A stretch of 64,000 nucleotides of DNA from Enhygromyxa salina (GCF_002994635.1 NZ_PVNL01000074.1:1-64000), one strand, 5' to 3'. Positions 27,363 through 35,184 are shown, numbered from the stretch's first letter. Program-made: numbers and translations. Notes: generated from the letters alone by a model not told the origin.

Positions 27363-28208
27363 CTACTGACGCGCCATGAACACCTGGTAGAGTCCGGACG
27401 GGGCGTCGAGCCATGCGTTGCATTGATCGCGCTTCGCCGCTCGCACCCAGATCTCGTAGTCGACGAGCTGCGCCCAGTTGCCCGCGAACAACGTGGTGGT
27501 CTCGTCACCGACAGTGAACTCGAGCCCGACGTCTTGCGACCTGGGAGTCTGCCCTTCATCGGTCTCACACCAACCGTCGGGCTCGCACAGACCGAGGACC
27601 GCCTGCATGCCGAGTGGCTGATGGATGTAGCTGGTGTAGACGTCGAAGTAGGCTGCGACGATGCTGTCGTCCACGGTGCTGGCCAGCCGCCACGAGGTTC
27701 CATAGAGATCCTCGCCGCCCCACTGGCCCATCCACCCCAGATGAACATCGAGCTCGGCGCCCATTGAAATACTGGGGACCCACGCGGGCTCCGTCGTGAT
27801 CAACAGCCCAGGGTGATAGTCGTCGGGACAGTCGAGCGTGATCGAGGTCTGATCACCTGCGACGTCGATCGACGCCACTGTGCAGACCGCGTGGTACTTG
27901 TCGTCATGAATGTCGTAGTTGACGAACGAGCTGCTGGCGTTGGCGTCGCCCCCGACGCCACAGTCGGGGTACGTCATCGGGTCGGGGTCACCATCGCCAT
28001 CGCCGGGGTCACCATCGCCATCGCCGGGGTCACCATCGCCATCGCCGGGGTCACCATCGCCGGGGTCACCATCGCCGGGGTCACCATCGCCGGGGTCGCC
28101 ATCGCCGGTCGTGCCGTCGACGGCCCCGTCATCATCACCGGTGGTGGTCACGCATGCGGGCAGAGCCGCAACGCACAGCAGCGAGATGGTGAAAAGAGTG
28201 GTTCGCAT
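27363..28208 (-). CDS. Lipoprotein with long (GDGDP)n linker
   Basis: A 281-residue putative lipoprotein (lipobox ALPAC, Cys about residue 19). About 50 residues of Gly-Asp-Pro repeats form a tether to a C-terminal domain of about 190 residues with paired cysteines (YPDCG, AVCT, LDCPD, GLCEPDGWC, RDQCNAW). No enzyme motif is visible. The linker DNA is a true tandem repeat, so its length probably varies between strains. It is a single-gene unit between a membrane protein and a small cytosolic protein. Confidence 0.8.
   Translation of the reverse strand: MRTTLFTISLLCVAALPACVTTTGDDDGAVDGTTGDGDPGDGDPGDGDPGDGDPGDGDGDPGDGDGDPGDGDGDPDPMTYPDCGVGGDANASSSFVNYDIHDDKYHAVCTVASIDVAGDQTSITLDCPDDYHPGLLITTEPAWVPSISMGAELDVHLGWMGQWGGEDLYGTSWRLASTVDDSIVAAYFDVYTSYIHQPLGMQAVLGLCEPDGWCETDEGQTPRSQDVGLEFTVGDETTTLFAGNWAQLVDYEIWVRAAKRDQCNAWLDAPSGLYQVFMARQ
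27984..28106 (+). repeat. Tandem repeat: three 21-bp plus four 15-bp units
   Basis: Unit GGGGTCACCATCGCC, with an extra ATCGCC in the 21-bp form, repeated head to tail: 27984-28004, 28005-28025, 28026-28046, then 28047-28061, 28062-28076, 28077-28091 and 28092-28106 (one substitution). It encodes the Gly-Asp-Pro linker of the minus-strand lipoprotein. Near-identity of units suggests slippage. There are no spacers, so it is not CRISPR. Confidence 0.9.
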
Positions 28209-28238
28209 GCCAGGGTGTAGCGTGCGCCGCCGAATCGA

Positions 28239-28649
28239 TCACTGCGCCAGAAACTCGAGCGCGTCCGCGATCTCGGTCGTGACCAGGATGTCTTCGTTGT
28301 TGTCAGTGATCCGCGAGGCCTGAAGCTTGCCGATCGCCGAGCGGACCAGGACGACCGCGCGGATAAAGTGCGCGAGCAAGATGGCGTTGGACCGGCTGAC
28401 CGCCGCTTCGAAGCGCGCGTCGCTGTTGCCGGTGACCAGGCGCGTGTCGATGATCAGCCCCCAACCCTTGGTGTCGTCGCCGATCGTGGTGAGCTCTCGA
28501 TGCGCGGACTCGACGTCGTCGGCTCCCATCGGCGCGCCTTGCTTGCGCTCGGCCAGGATCACGCGCAGCTCTTGGCTCTCGTACACACGCATGAACTGCG
28601 TTTCGCCGAGTGACCGAAAACCTGAGAGCGTGGGATGTTCGTCGGACAT
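28239..28649 (-). CDS. Small cytosolic protein, possibly STAS/SpoIIAA-like
   Basis: A 136-residue acidic soluble protein starting MSDEHPTLSGF. The pattern of a central strand followed by helix (GWGLIIDTRLVTGNSDARFE ... AILLAHFIRAVVLVRSAIG) and a final helix (EIADALEFLAQ) resembles the STAS/SpoIIAA-like or DUF4180-like fold found in many myxobacterial regulators, but no phosphorylatable Ser could be assigned. No signal peptide. It lies downstream of rpe on the same strand (52 nt gap). The fold assignment is tentative. Confidence 0.6.
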   Translation of the reverse strand: MSDEHPTLSGFRSLGETQFMRVYESQELRVILAERKQGAPMGADDVESAHRELTTIGDDTKGWGLIIDTRLVTGNSDARFEAAVSRSNAILLAHFIRAVVLVRSAIGKLQASRITDNNEDILVTTEIADALEFLAQ

Positions 28650-28701
28650 GAGGGGGCAAGATTTACACGGTCGCCACGTCGGCGCGAGCAGGTGAGTGGG
28701 C

Positions 28702-29424
28702 TCACCCCTCGAGCGGGGCGAGTTCGCTGATCGCGGCGCTCGCGTTGCTGCGAAGGGCCGCAATCGCGCCTGCGTAGTCCCCCGGGTGTCGCTCGCTGCG
28801 AAACACTGCCGAGCCAGCCACGAACGCGTCAGCGCCGTCGCTGGCGCTCTCGTGGATGTTGTCCGCGGTCACCCCCCCGTCGACCTGCACGCGCGTGGTG
28901 AGCCCGCGCTCGCGGATCGCCGCCCGCAGGGCCCGGATCTTGGGTCGGACCTGGGGGATGAAGCGCTGACCGCCGAAGCCTGGGTTGACCGTCATCAGCA
29001 GCACCAGGTCACACAGCTCGAGCACGTGCAGCACCGCCTCGATCGGGGTGTGCGGGTTGAGGCTGACGCCCGCGCGGACCCGATCGCCGCCGTGGTGCGA
29101 GAGCGCGTGGATCTGTTGGAGGTTGCGGTGCAGGTGCGGGCAGGCTTCGACGTGGACGGTGATCCCGTCAGCGCCCGCGGCCGCGAACTCGTCCACGTAC
29201 TTCTCGGGCTCGACGATCATCAAGTGGCAGTCCATGTACTTGGCGGTGACCGGCCGCAGGGCCTTCACGACCATCGGACCGATCGTCAAGTTGGGCACGA
29301 ACCGGCCGTCCATCACGTCGACGTGGATCCAGTCGGCGCCTGCCTCATCGATCGCTCGGACCTCGTCGCCGAGGCGGCTGAAGTCGGCGCTCAAAATTGA
29401 CGGTGCGATCGCGGGTGCGTGCAT
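28702..29424 (-). CDS. rpe: Ribulose-phosphate 3-epimerase
   Basis: A 240-residue TIM-barrel enzyme of the pentose phosphate pathway interconverting ribulose-5-phosphate and xylulose-5-phosphate. All family signatures are visible: IAPSILSADFSRLG at the N-terminus, HVDVMDGRFVPNLTIGP (metal His/Asp), DCHLMI, MTVNPGFGGQ and the QVDGGV strand with the catalytic Asp, then GSAVF near the phosphate site. Length and order are canonical. It is the only clear core-metabolism gene in this part and sits among lipoproteins without pentose pathway partners. A small hairpin, GGTGAG(4)CTCACC at 28691-28706, overlaps its 3' end. Confidence 0.96.
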   Translation of the reverse strand: MHAPAIAPSILSADFSRLGDEVRAIDEAGADWIHVDVMDGRFVPNLTIGPMVVKALRPVTAKYMDCHLMIVEPEKYVDEFAAAGADGITVHVEACPHLHRNLQQIHALSHHGGDRVRAGVSLNPHTPIEAVLHVLELCDLVLLMTVNPGFGGQRFIPQVRPKIRALRAAIRERGLTTRVQVDGGVTADNIHESASDGADAFVAGSAVFRSERHPGDYAGAIAALRSNASAAISELAPLEG

Positions 29425-29681
29425 GCGGCGATCTACCTCATGTCCGGATCAATTCGGACCCGGTCGCGCGGTCGCGCTGGCTGGCGTGTGTGGTATCCAT
29501 ACGCGGCCGAGCGAGGCGCGCGTGTCATGGGGCGCGCCGCCCCACGCCCTGCCGATCGTCGCGAACGGCCACCGAGAGCCGCCGATCGTGGGGGGAGCGG
29601 CGCGGGTGCGTCGACCGCTGCACGGGCACGCTGTGGCCTGCGCAATGCAGACGATTCTCGTGCGGTAACGCGGGACAGTGG

Positions 29682-29687
29682 TAGCTT
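29682..29687 (+). promoter_or_regulatory. TAGCTT -10-like element
   Basis: It ends 7 nt before ATG 29695 and favours that start for the metallopeptidase-like lipoprotein over ATG 29803. Confidence 0.35.
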
Positions 29688-29694
29688 GCGATTG

Positions 29695-31890
29695 ATGCAC
29701 CCAGCACGGCTCGAGGCACGCGGAGGCGAGGGGACGAAAGGTCCCCGCTCGCCCGCAGCCCGCCGCAGCTGGGAGTTCGTCCGAAGCTCGCGTCTGTTTG
29801 GGATGCCTCGCGGCCTCGGGCTGCTGTTGCTGCTGCTGGTGGTGTTCAGCTGCACCAGCGGGATCGGCTATCAGCGCGGGCCGGTGATCCCCGCGACCGG
29901 GCTCGAGCTCGGGCCCAGCGAGCGCGCGGAGGAGCAGCGCCGCAGCCTCCGCCACGTGTTCTACCGCAACAACGAGATGCCCCCGACCCCGAGCCCACGC
30001 GAGCTTCGGCGCCTCGAGCATGACCTCGCCGAGGCTCCGCCCGTCGAGGTTCGTGAGCTGCATGACCTGTTTGGCAATGACGTCGAGCTGCTCGCGTTTG
30101 CGACGCGTGACACCGACGCCGACGGTGTCCTGGACTACCGCATCAGCGAGTACCGCGGAAAATTTTTTGAGGGCGACATCGACCTCGACGGCGACGGGAT
30201 CCGCAACGTGTACGACTCGGCGCCCTATGATCGGCGGGTCGGCGGGGTCGACACCAACGGCGACGGTGTGCCCGACAAGCCCGGCAGCTTCGCCGATCGC
30301 GACGGCGACGGGATCCCCGATCACCTGGACTGGTCGCGGCGCAAGGGCGATCTGCTCGCCGAGCTTCAGACCGGGCTGTTTCGCGACTTCGACGTGATCC
30401 TCGTCGAGCGCAGCGCTCGGTTCACGCCCGAGATGGTCCACGCGATCGACGACACGTTGCGCCTGGTGTTCCACGAGCGGCTGCCCACGCTGCGCACCGT
30501 CGCGGTCGAAGACCAGCTGCTGATCAGCCCCGATCTCGGTGACAACGGCTTCATGCTGGCCCAGACCCAGACGCTGACGATCTACACCAAGAGCCTCGAG
30601 GGCGCGCCACCGCTGGTGTTGCTCGGGCTGCTGGTTCACGAGGTCGACCACGCGTGGCAGCTCGCGCAGGACTTCGATCAGGCTGACCTGCTCGGCGAGA
30701 ACAAGAAGATGCACTTCCCGCCGGGCAACTTCACCGCGAGCCTCGAGCGGTTCGGGTGGGAGGTCGACGAGAACACCCTGGGCGAGGGCTACTATCATCG
30801 CCTGTATTGGCCACACTTTTACGCGACCAGCCCGCGGTATCTATATCGAGGATCGGCCGCCAACGAGTGGGCCACCTGGTTCGAGAGCGTCGAGCGCGAG
30901 TCGGGCAGCGAGTTCCTGCGCGACAGCCCGGCGGTCACCTGGGGCATGGTCGGGCCTTACTCGCTGACGTCGCCGTGGGAGTGGCACGCGGACCAGCTGA
31001 TGGCCTCGCTCTACAACCGCCTGGACCGCGGCCTGAGCGAGCACCCCAACCCGACCTATCGCAACACGGTCGGGACCTTGCTGCGCGCGCGCATGCTGCA
31101 GGCCGTGCAGGCCCAGTGGAGCCGCTACGACTACCGCAACGCGGTCGGGACCAGCATCGATCGAGAGCTCGGGCGTCGCTTCGAGCTCGCGCCCGCCGAG
31201 ATCGAGCTGCTCGTCGAGCGCTACATGCTGCCGCTGGTCGATCTGCCGATGTTGTCCGAGGCGCTGGCGCTCGAGTCGGAGGTCCTGGGCGTGGCCAAGC
31301 TGAGCGACTCGCTGACGAGCAGCTGGGACGAGCTGAGCGCGCGCGTCACCGATCCGCAGCTGCTTCGGCCCGACTTGCACGCGCTGGTCCGGGCGAGCAT
31401 GGGTGCGTGGCATGTGTCGGACCAGGACGTCGAGGCCAGCGGTGAGGAGGCCGAAGTCGACACCTCCGGTGATCTCGACCCCGAAGCGGGAACGGACGCA
31501 GACGCAGACGCCGAAGTCGAGGACGGCGACGCCCCGCCGGCCGCAGAGCCGCCCGAGGTCGAGGACGACGAGCCCACGTCGAGCCAGCCGCCGTCCGCTC
31601 GCGCGGGCCTGACCAGTCGCGCGGGTGCGGGTCGCGTCGGCGGCATCATGCACGGGGAGCTTCAGCCGGGTGATGATCTGCTCGCCGGGGCCGGCGACGC
31701 GGAGTTTGAAGACGGCGGCAGCGGGAGCGGCGAGGGACCCGAGCGGGGCAGCAGCGGTGTGCGCCGAGCGGTCGACCCCGTCGTCTCCCTGTTCGAGCAG
31801 CTGCGCCGGGCGGTGCCCAAGGCCGAGCATCCAGCGAGCGACGAGCTCGAGTCCGTTCCCGACGAGTCCGCGCCGGACGAGCTCCCTTAG
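29695..31890 (+). CDS. Exported metallopeptidase-like lipoprotein with calcium-binding (TSP3-type) repeats
   Basis: About 731 residues from ATG 29695. ATG 29803 would give 695 residues starting directly with MPRGLGLLLLLL and lipobox VFSC, so the exact start is open. After the signal come thrombospondin-type-3-like Asp-rich calcium loops (DTDADGVLDY, DIDLDGDGIRN, DTNGDGVPD, DRDGDGIPDHLD). A catalytic-looking region with HEVDHAW (HExxH) follows; a downstream NEWATWFE could give a third Zn ligand. The last 200 residues are acidic and low-complexity. I infer a surface zinc peptidase or a relative. It is convergent with the EXPERA-like gene, with a 4-nt overlap. Confidence 0.7.
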   Translation: MHPARLEARGGEGTKGPRSPAARRSWEFVRSSRLFGMPRGLGLLLLLLVVFSCTSGIGYQRGPVIPATGLELGPSERAEEQRRSLRHVFYRNNEMPPTPSPRELRRLEHDLAEAPPVEVRELHDLFGNDVELLAFATRDTDADGVLDYRISEYRGKFFEGDIDLDGDGIRNVYDSAPYDRRVGGVDTNGDGVPDKPGSFADRDGDGIPDHLDWSRRKGDLLAELQTGLFRDFDVILVERSARFTPEMVHAIDDTLRLVFHERLPTLRTVAVEDQLLISPDLGDNGFMLAQTQTLTIYTKSLEGAPPLVLLGLLVHEVDHAWQLAQDFDQADLLGENKKMHFPPGNFTASLERFGWEVDENTLGEGYYHRLYWPHFYATSPRYLYRGSAANEWATWFESVERESGSEFLRDSPAVTWGMVGPYSLTSPWEWHADQLMASLYNRLDRGLSEHPNPTYRNTVGTLLRARMLQAVQAQWSRYDYRNAVGTSIDRELGRRFELAPAEIELLVERYMLPLVDLPMLSEALALESEVLGVAKLSDSLTSSWDELSARVTDPQLLRPDLHALVRASMGAWHVSDQDVEASGEEAEVDTSGDLDPEAGTDADADAEVEDGDAPPAAEPPEVEDDEPTSSQPPSARAGLTSRAGAGRVGGIMHGELQPGDDLLAGAGDAEFEDGGSGSGEGPERGSSGVRRAVDPVVSLFEQLRRAVPKAEHPASDELESVPDESAPDELP

Positions 31891-32384
31891 CGCGCCCGGT
31901 CTGGACTTGGACTTGGTGGGGGCCTGGAGAACCGCCACAGCGCGAGGATCGGCACCACCGCGTAGGGCAGGTAGATGGCGAGCAGCAGCCCCGGTCGAGG
32001 TGGCGGATAGTCGCCAAAGAACTCCATCCACAGGTGCACGACCATCGAGTACAGGAGCGCGACCGCCCACGCGATCGTTGGCCACCGCGCCGCTTCGACG
32101 CCGCGCCAGATCCCCCAGGCCAGGACCAGGTACGCCGGCCCGAACACGAACGCCGAGATCCCCGACATCACCCGGAGCCACTGGGGATTGGCGAGGAACA
32201 GCGGGTCCAGGTTGCGCCCGTACCAGCACAGCGCGCCCCACATCGACTGCTCCGTGCAGAAGTCGACGTCGAGGGCGGCGAGGCGGTCCACGCCAAAGCT
32301 GGTGGCCGCGAAGCCCAACAGCGCGAGCGCCAGCCAGCGATCGCGTCCATGCTGGCTCGACGGGAGGGGCTCGGGTGCGGTCAT
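31887..32384 (-). CDS. TMEM97/EXPERA-domain-like four-helix membrane protein
   Basis: A 165-residue protein with four hydrophobic helices. Its order of motifs matches the eukaryotic sigma-2 receptor/TMEM97 and EBP group (EXPERA domain): a first helix after RDRWLAL, then CWYGRNLDPLFLANPQWLRV, an aromatic third helix with LLYSMVVHLWMEFFGD, and a final LLLAIYLPYAVVPILALWRF. EXPERA proteins bind or isomerise sterols or act as sterol transport and quality-control factors. Some Nannocystaceae make sterols, so a lipid role is plausible but unproven. TACTCG ends 6 nt before the ATG. Confidence 0.7.
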   Translation of the reverse strand: MTAPEPLPSSQHGRDRWLALALLGFAATSFGVDRLAALDVDFCTEQSMWGALCWYGRNLDPLFLANPQWLRVMSGISAFVFGPAYLVLAWGIWRGVEAARWPTIAWAVALLYSMVVHLWMEFFGDYPPPRPGLLLAIYLPYAVVPILALWRFSRPPPSPSPDRAR

Positions 32385-32571
32385 CGAGGCCGAGTATCCC
32401 GGCTTGGCGACCTGTGCGCGTGATGTGGATCCACGCGGTCGAGCCCAAGCCGGAGATTGCTCACTGCACGGTGCGGGGGCGTAGGTGAAGGCAACGCCGC
32501 TCGGCGGAGATTACTCGAGCGGGTCTCTCGACCTCGGAATCACTGTTTTTCCGATCGGTGTGACACTCGGT

Positions 32572-32642
32572 CGCGACGTGCCTGGAGCTGGGGGGCCTCA
32601 GGCACGTCGCGGCCGCTCTTTCGACCGAGCTGAAACCAGCTC
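32572..32642 (-). terminator. Strong hairpin pair downstream of a possible small gene
   Basis: A perfect 13-bp inverted repeat (arms 32572-32584 and 32599-32611, CGCGACGTGCCTG, 14-nt loop) lies next to a 6-bp hairpin, GAGCTG-AAAC-CAGCTC (32627-32642), which overlaps the stop codon of the 54-codon reading frame at 32641-32805. On the minus strand a run of five A, not T, lies further on, so this is not a classic intrinsic terminator. It could be a terminator, an attenuator or an RNA element. Confidence 0.45.
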
Positions 32643-32805
32643 AGGCGCCTTGCCCGGGCTGAAAACAGGCCTCGTACTCGGCCTCGCGGCGGCGCCGCTC
32701 CCGTTCTTCCTGAACGCGGAGGTCGACAGGGCCTCGATTGATAGGTAGCGCGAGCGCCACGGGGATCACACTCCGGGCCGAGAGCTGGTTTTCGCGAAGG
32801 TTCAT
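32641..32805 (-). CDS. Possible small gene, 54 residues
   Basis: The reading frame begins MNLRENQLSARSVIP, continues with a hydrophobic/proline patch (VALALPINRGPVDL), then a charged helix (QEERERRRREAEYE) and ends with a single Cys. Unlike most starts here it has a good Shine-Dalgarno: AGGA 8 nt before ATG 32805. The stop runs directly into a strong hairpin. It lies in the 840-bp gap between two divergent genes and is 27 nt downstream of a second small frame. No family is recognised. Evidence: start context, third-position GC and hairpin position. Confidence 0.45.
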   Translation of the reverse strand: MNLRENQLSARSVIPVALALPINRGPVDLRVQEERERRRREAEYEACFQPGQGA

Positions 32806-32832
32806 TTCGTTGGTCCTGGGTGCGCGGCTCGC

Positions 32833-32967
32833 TCATGCGTGAGCTGTCCGCGGCCCCCAAACTGTACCAAAGGACATGTACTTAAGCCCAATCCGATTGT
32901 GCACGGAACGCAGTAAAGTGCGATCAATATGCTCGATTTCGCTCAATTCGTGCCCGGAGATAGCCAT
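32833..32967 (-). CDS. Possible small gene, 44 residues, AT-rich
   Basis: The frame from ATG 32967 encodes MAISGHELSEIEHIDRTLL followed by a basic stretch (RSVHNRIGLKYM) and ends in TGA at 32833-32835. Codon use is strikingly AT-rich compared with all neighbours, and an in-frame stop lies just upstream. No clear Shine-Dalgarno is present. It could be a short regulatory or horizontally acquired protein, or chance in an AT-rich block; a plus-strand frame of 37 codons overlaps it. Confidence 0.25.
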   Translation of the reverse strand: MAISGHELSEIEHIDRTLLRSVHNRIGLKYMSFGTVWGPRTAHA

Positions 32968-33011
32968 TTTCGAGGTTTTTCGTACTTAAGTACATCCTCT
33001 GACATGTACAG
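32862..33011. repeat. AT-rich block bounded by compound inverted repeats
   Basis: The left arm is CTGTAC (32862-32867), 8 nt, ATGTACTTAAG (32876-32886). The right arm is its inverted counterpart CTTAAGTACAT (32985-32995), 10 nt, GTACAG (33006-33011). A perfect 12-bp palindrome GTACTTAAGTAC lies at 32982-32993. The 98-bp interior is AT-rich, unlike the rest of the window. It could be an operator pair, an RNA element or a mobile-element scar. Confidence 0.7.
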
Positions 33012-33038
33012 AATCAAGGAACCATGACTACAGGTTAC

Positions 33039-33065
33039 TATATGTAATCGAGAAGACTACATATA
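33039..33065. repeat. 8-bp inverted repeat TATATGTA/TACATATA
   Basis: Perfect 8-bp arms (33039-33046 and 33058-33065) are separated by 11 nt, in the same AT-rich block and 160 bp before the VPS62-like lipoprotein gene. Size and spacing fit a dimeric regulator operator. The rest of 33066-33224 holds no convincing gene. Confidence 0.5.
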
Positions 33066-33224
33066 TTGTGTATCCGATCCTACATCTAGAAATCCGTGTG
33101 TGTTGCACTACGCCCCATGACGCGTGGATCATGGTCGAAAATGCCCGATCGTGCGACCTGCGCACCCTCGTCGCTGAGGACCAATGCCCCAGTACGCCGA
33201 GTCGCCGTAGTAGCGTCGTTGGCG

Positions 33225-34376
33225 ATGAGGAAGATCCACCGCGCCATCCCCCTCATGGTCGTGTTGCCGTTCGGGTGTGGTGAGTCGCCGGACGCGGGTG
33301 GCGACATGGACGCGACCGAGACTGGTGAGAGCGGCGACGGAGACCAGGAGTCCAGTGACATCGACGGGGACGGCGATGGCGATTCGGGCGACGGCGACGG
33401 GGATCCGGGGACCGGGGACGGCGATGGCGACGGCGACGGCGACCCCAGCGGAGATGGAGACGGAGACGGAGATGCCGACCCTGATCCACGCCAGATCGAG
33501 CTCGAGACCTACGCACCGCGGGTGTGGTTTCCGGCCAACGAGACCTACTGGCCATCGTCGGTCGAGTGGGCGTACCCCGAGCTCGAGCGCTTCGCCGACG
33601 GTGAGGGCAAGTACTGGGTGCGCACGCTCGACTCGCTCGACAGCCCGTCGGACACGCTGCCGTTCTTTGCGGGGGAGCTCGAGACGGCGCCGGTCTACGC
33701 GTACTGGGCTGACAAGGGCGGCGACGTCGTCGACCTCGTGTACTTCTTCTACTTCCCCTACAACCGCGGCAAGTCGGTCGCCGACACGATCTGGGGCAAC
33801 CACGTGGGCGACTGGGAGCACATCACCGTGCGCCTGCTCGGCAACGACGTCGATGGCTACGCGCCCAGTCAGGTCTACCTGTCGGCGCACAGCTTCGGCG
33901 GCGCCTACGACTGGAACAGCGGTGAGGTCGAGCTGCTCGAGGGCACCCACCCGATCGTGTACTCGGCCTGGGGCTCGCACGGGATGTGGTCGAGCCCCGG
34001 TGACCACGTGTACCAGAGCATCGGCGAGACCGTGTTCAACGTGTGCGTCACGCTGATCTGCGCGGACTTGACCGATCAGACCAGCGCTGGCGTGGCGTGG
34101 GATACCTGGGAGAACATGGTCGCGCTCGACTATGCCGAAGGGGTCGGGATCGGCGGGGCCGCGTGGCCGGTGTGGATGAGCAACGCGTTCACCGACGCCG
34201 GGCCTGGCGATCCGGCGGTCCCGGGCGAGGGGCCGATCTTTCGCTGGGGCAACCAGGAGGACTGCTCGGTGCTCGGGATCCCGTTCGACATCACCGACTT
34301 GATCGGCGTGTGTCGGCTCGAGGACGGGCCGACGGGGCCGGTGTCCAAAGGTGTGTGGGGCGCGGAGCTGCAGTAG
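33225..34376 (+). CDS. VPS62-like (DUF946) domain lipoprotein with (GD)n linker
   Basis: A 383-residue putative lipoprotein (signal MRKIHRAIPLMVVLPFGC) with about 60 residues of Gly-Asp linker. The C-terminal domain of about 290 residues has the hallmarks of the Vps62/DUF946 family: APRVWFPANETYWPSS, VYFFYFPYNRGK, NHVGDWEHITVRL, YLSAHSFGGAYDW and HPIVYSAWGSHGMW. These proteins occur in plants, fungi and bacteria and have no firm biochemical function. Their conserved His/Asp/Trp residues suggest carbohydrate or lipid binding. TAGCGT ends 8 nt before the ATG. The gene is convergent with the next one (10 nt). Confidence 0.82.
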   Translation: MRKIHRAIPLMVVLPFGCGESPDAGGDMDATETGESGDGDQESSDIDGDGDGDSGDGDGDPGTGDGDGDGDGDPSGDGDGDGDADPDPRQIELETYAPRVWFPANETYWPSSVEWAYPELERFADGEGKYWVRTLDSLDSPSDTLPFFAGELETAPVYAYWADKGGDVVDLVYFFYFPYNRGKSVADTIWGNHVGDWEHITVRLLGNDVDGYAPSQVYLSAHSFGGAYDWNSGEVELLEGTHPIVYSAWGSHGMWSSPGDHVYQSIGETVFNVCVTLICADLTDQTSAGVAWDTWENMVALDYAEGVGIGGAAWPVWMSNAFTDAGPGDPAVPGEGPIFRWGNQEDCSVLGIPFDITDLIGVCRLEDGPTGPVSKGVWGAELQ

Positions 34377-34386
34377 CGGACACGTG

Positions 34387-35184
34387 CTAGCGAAGCGGCC
34401 CGCCGTCGTCGTTGTCGAGGACCAGTGGGTTGTCGCGTCCGGTCTTTCCACTCGCGCTGTTGTTGCCACTGTTGTTGCCGCCGCTATTGCCATTGCGGCC
34501 ACTGCCCCGGCGCCCATTCGTGCTTGCGAGCTTGGACGCGAGCTCGGCGTTCTCGCGCTGCTTGGCTTGCAGCTCGGCGGCGAGCGTGGCCCGATCTTGC
34601 TCGTTCTTGGCGCTGTCGATCGCGGCCTGCAGCTCGGCCTGCTTGGCGGTGTTGAGGTCCATGTCGGCCTGCAGCTCTCGGGCCTTCGCGTCGAGCGCCT
34701 CGAGCGCTTGCTGCTTCTCCGCCAGCTGCTGGGCGATGCGCTGGTTCTCGGCCGCGTCGGCCTGGCGGGCCTGGTAGGAGTAGGCGCCACCCCCGAGCAG
34801 GCCGACGGTGAGCACGGCCGCGGTCGCGTACAGCCAGTACGGTGTCTGCTTGTTCACCGCCATCTTGACCTGCGCGTCGAGCCGCATCTGCTCTTCGCGC
34901 AGCCGGCCCTCGGCCTCGGCGCGGGAGCGGGCCTCGGCCTCGGCGATGCGAATCCGTTCTTCCCGTTGCTTGCGCTCGCTCTCCGCTTGGGCCAGGCGGA
35001 CGCGCTGCTCGGCCTCGGCCCGGACTCGCTCCCGGTGCTCTCGCTCGGCGCGCTCGGCCGCCTCGCGGGCCTGCTGCTCGGCCGCTCGCTTGGCTCGGGC
35101 CGCGTCTTGAACGGTCTGGACCCGCTGGGCCTCCAGGTTCTTGAGCTCACCAAGCGCGATCAGAGCGGAGTTTTCACGTGACAT
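34387..35184 (-). CDS. Coiled-coil protein with one transmembrane helix
   Basis: About 265 residues from ATG 35184; ATG 35274 would add 30 residues. An N-terminal coiled coil of about 100 residues, rich in Arg, Glu and Ala, precedes a single membrane helix (YWLYATAAVLTVGLLGGG). A second periplasmic coiled coil (AENQRIAQQLAEKQQALEAL ...) and an Asn/Gly/Ser-rich tail follow. This architecture suggests a scaffold spanning the inner membrane. It is the last gene of the minus-strand group led by the MoxR ATPase, 123 nt after the TPR protein. No family is recognised. Confidence 0.7.
   Translation of the reverse strand: MSRENSALIALGELKNLEAQRVQTVQDAARAKRAAEQQAREAAERAEREHRERVRAEAEQRVRLAQAESERKQREERIRIAEAEARSRAEAEGRLREEQMRLDAQVKMAVNKQTPYWLYATAAVLTVGLLGGGAYSYQARQADAAENQRIAQQLAEKQQALEALDAKARELQADMDLNTAKQAELQAAIDSAKNEQDRATLAAELQAKQRENAELASKLASTNGRRGSGRNGNSGGNNSGNNSASGKTGRDNPLVLDNDDGGPLR

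Noticed and set aside
27984..28106. CRISPR-like array
   Set aside because: Units are contiguous without spacers and encode the lipoprotein linker.
32485..32748. 87-codon plus-strand frame in the AT-rich spacer region
   Set aside because: It spans the strong hairpin and overlaps the better-supported small minus-strand frame; no start signal.
32876..32989. 37-codon plus-strand frame inside the AT-rich block
   Set aside because: Starts in one repeat arm and ends in the other, no Shine-Dalgarno, and overlaps an alternative frame; kept only as a remark.
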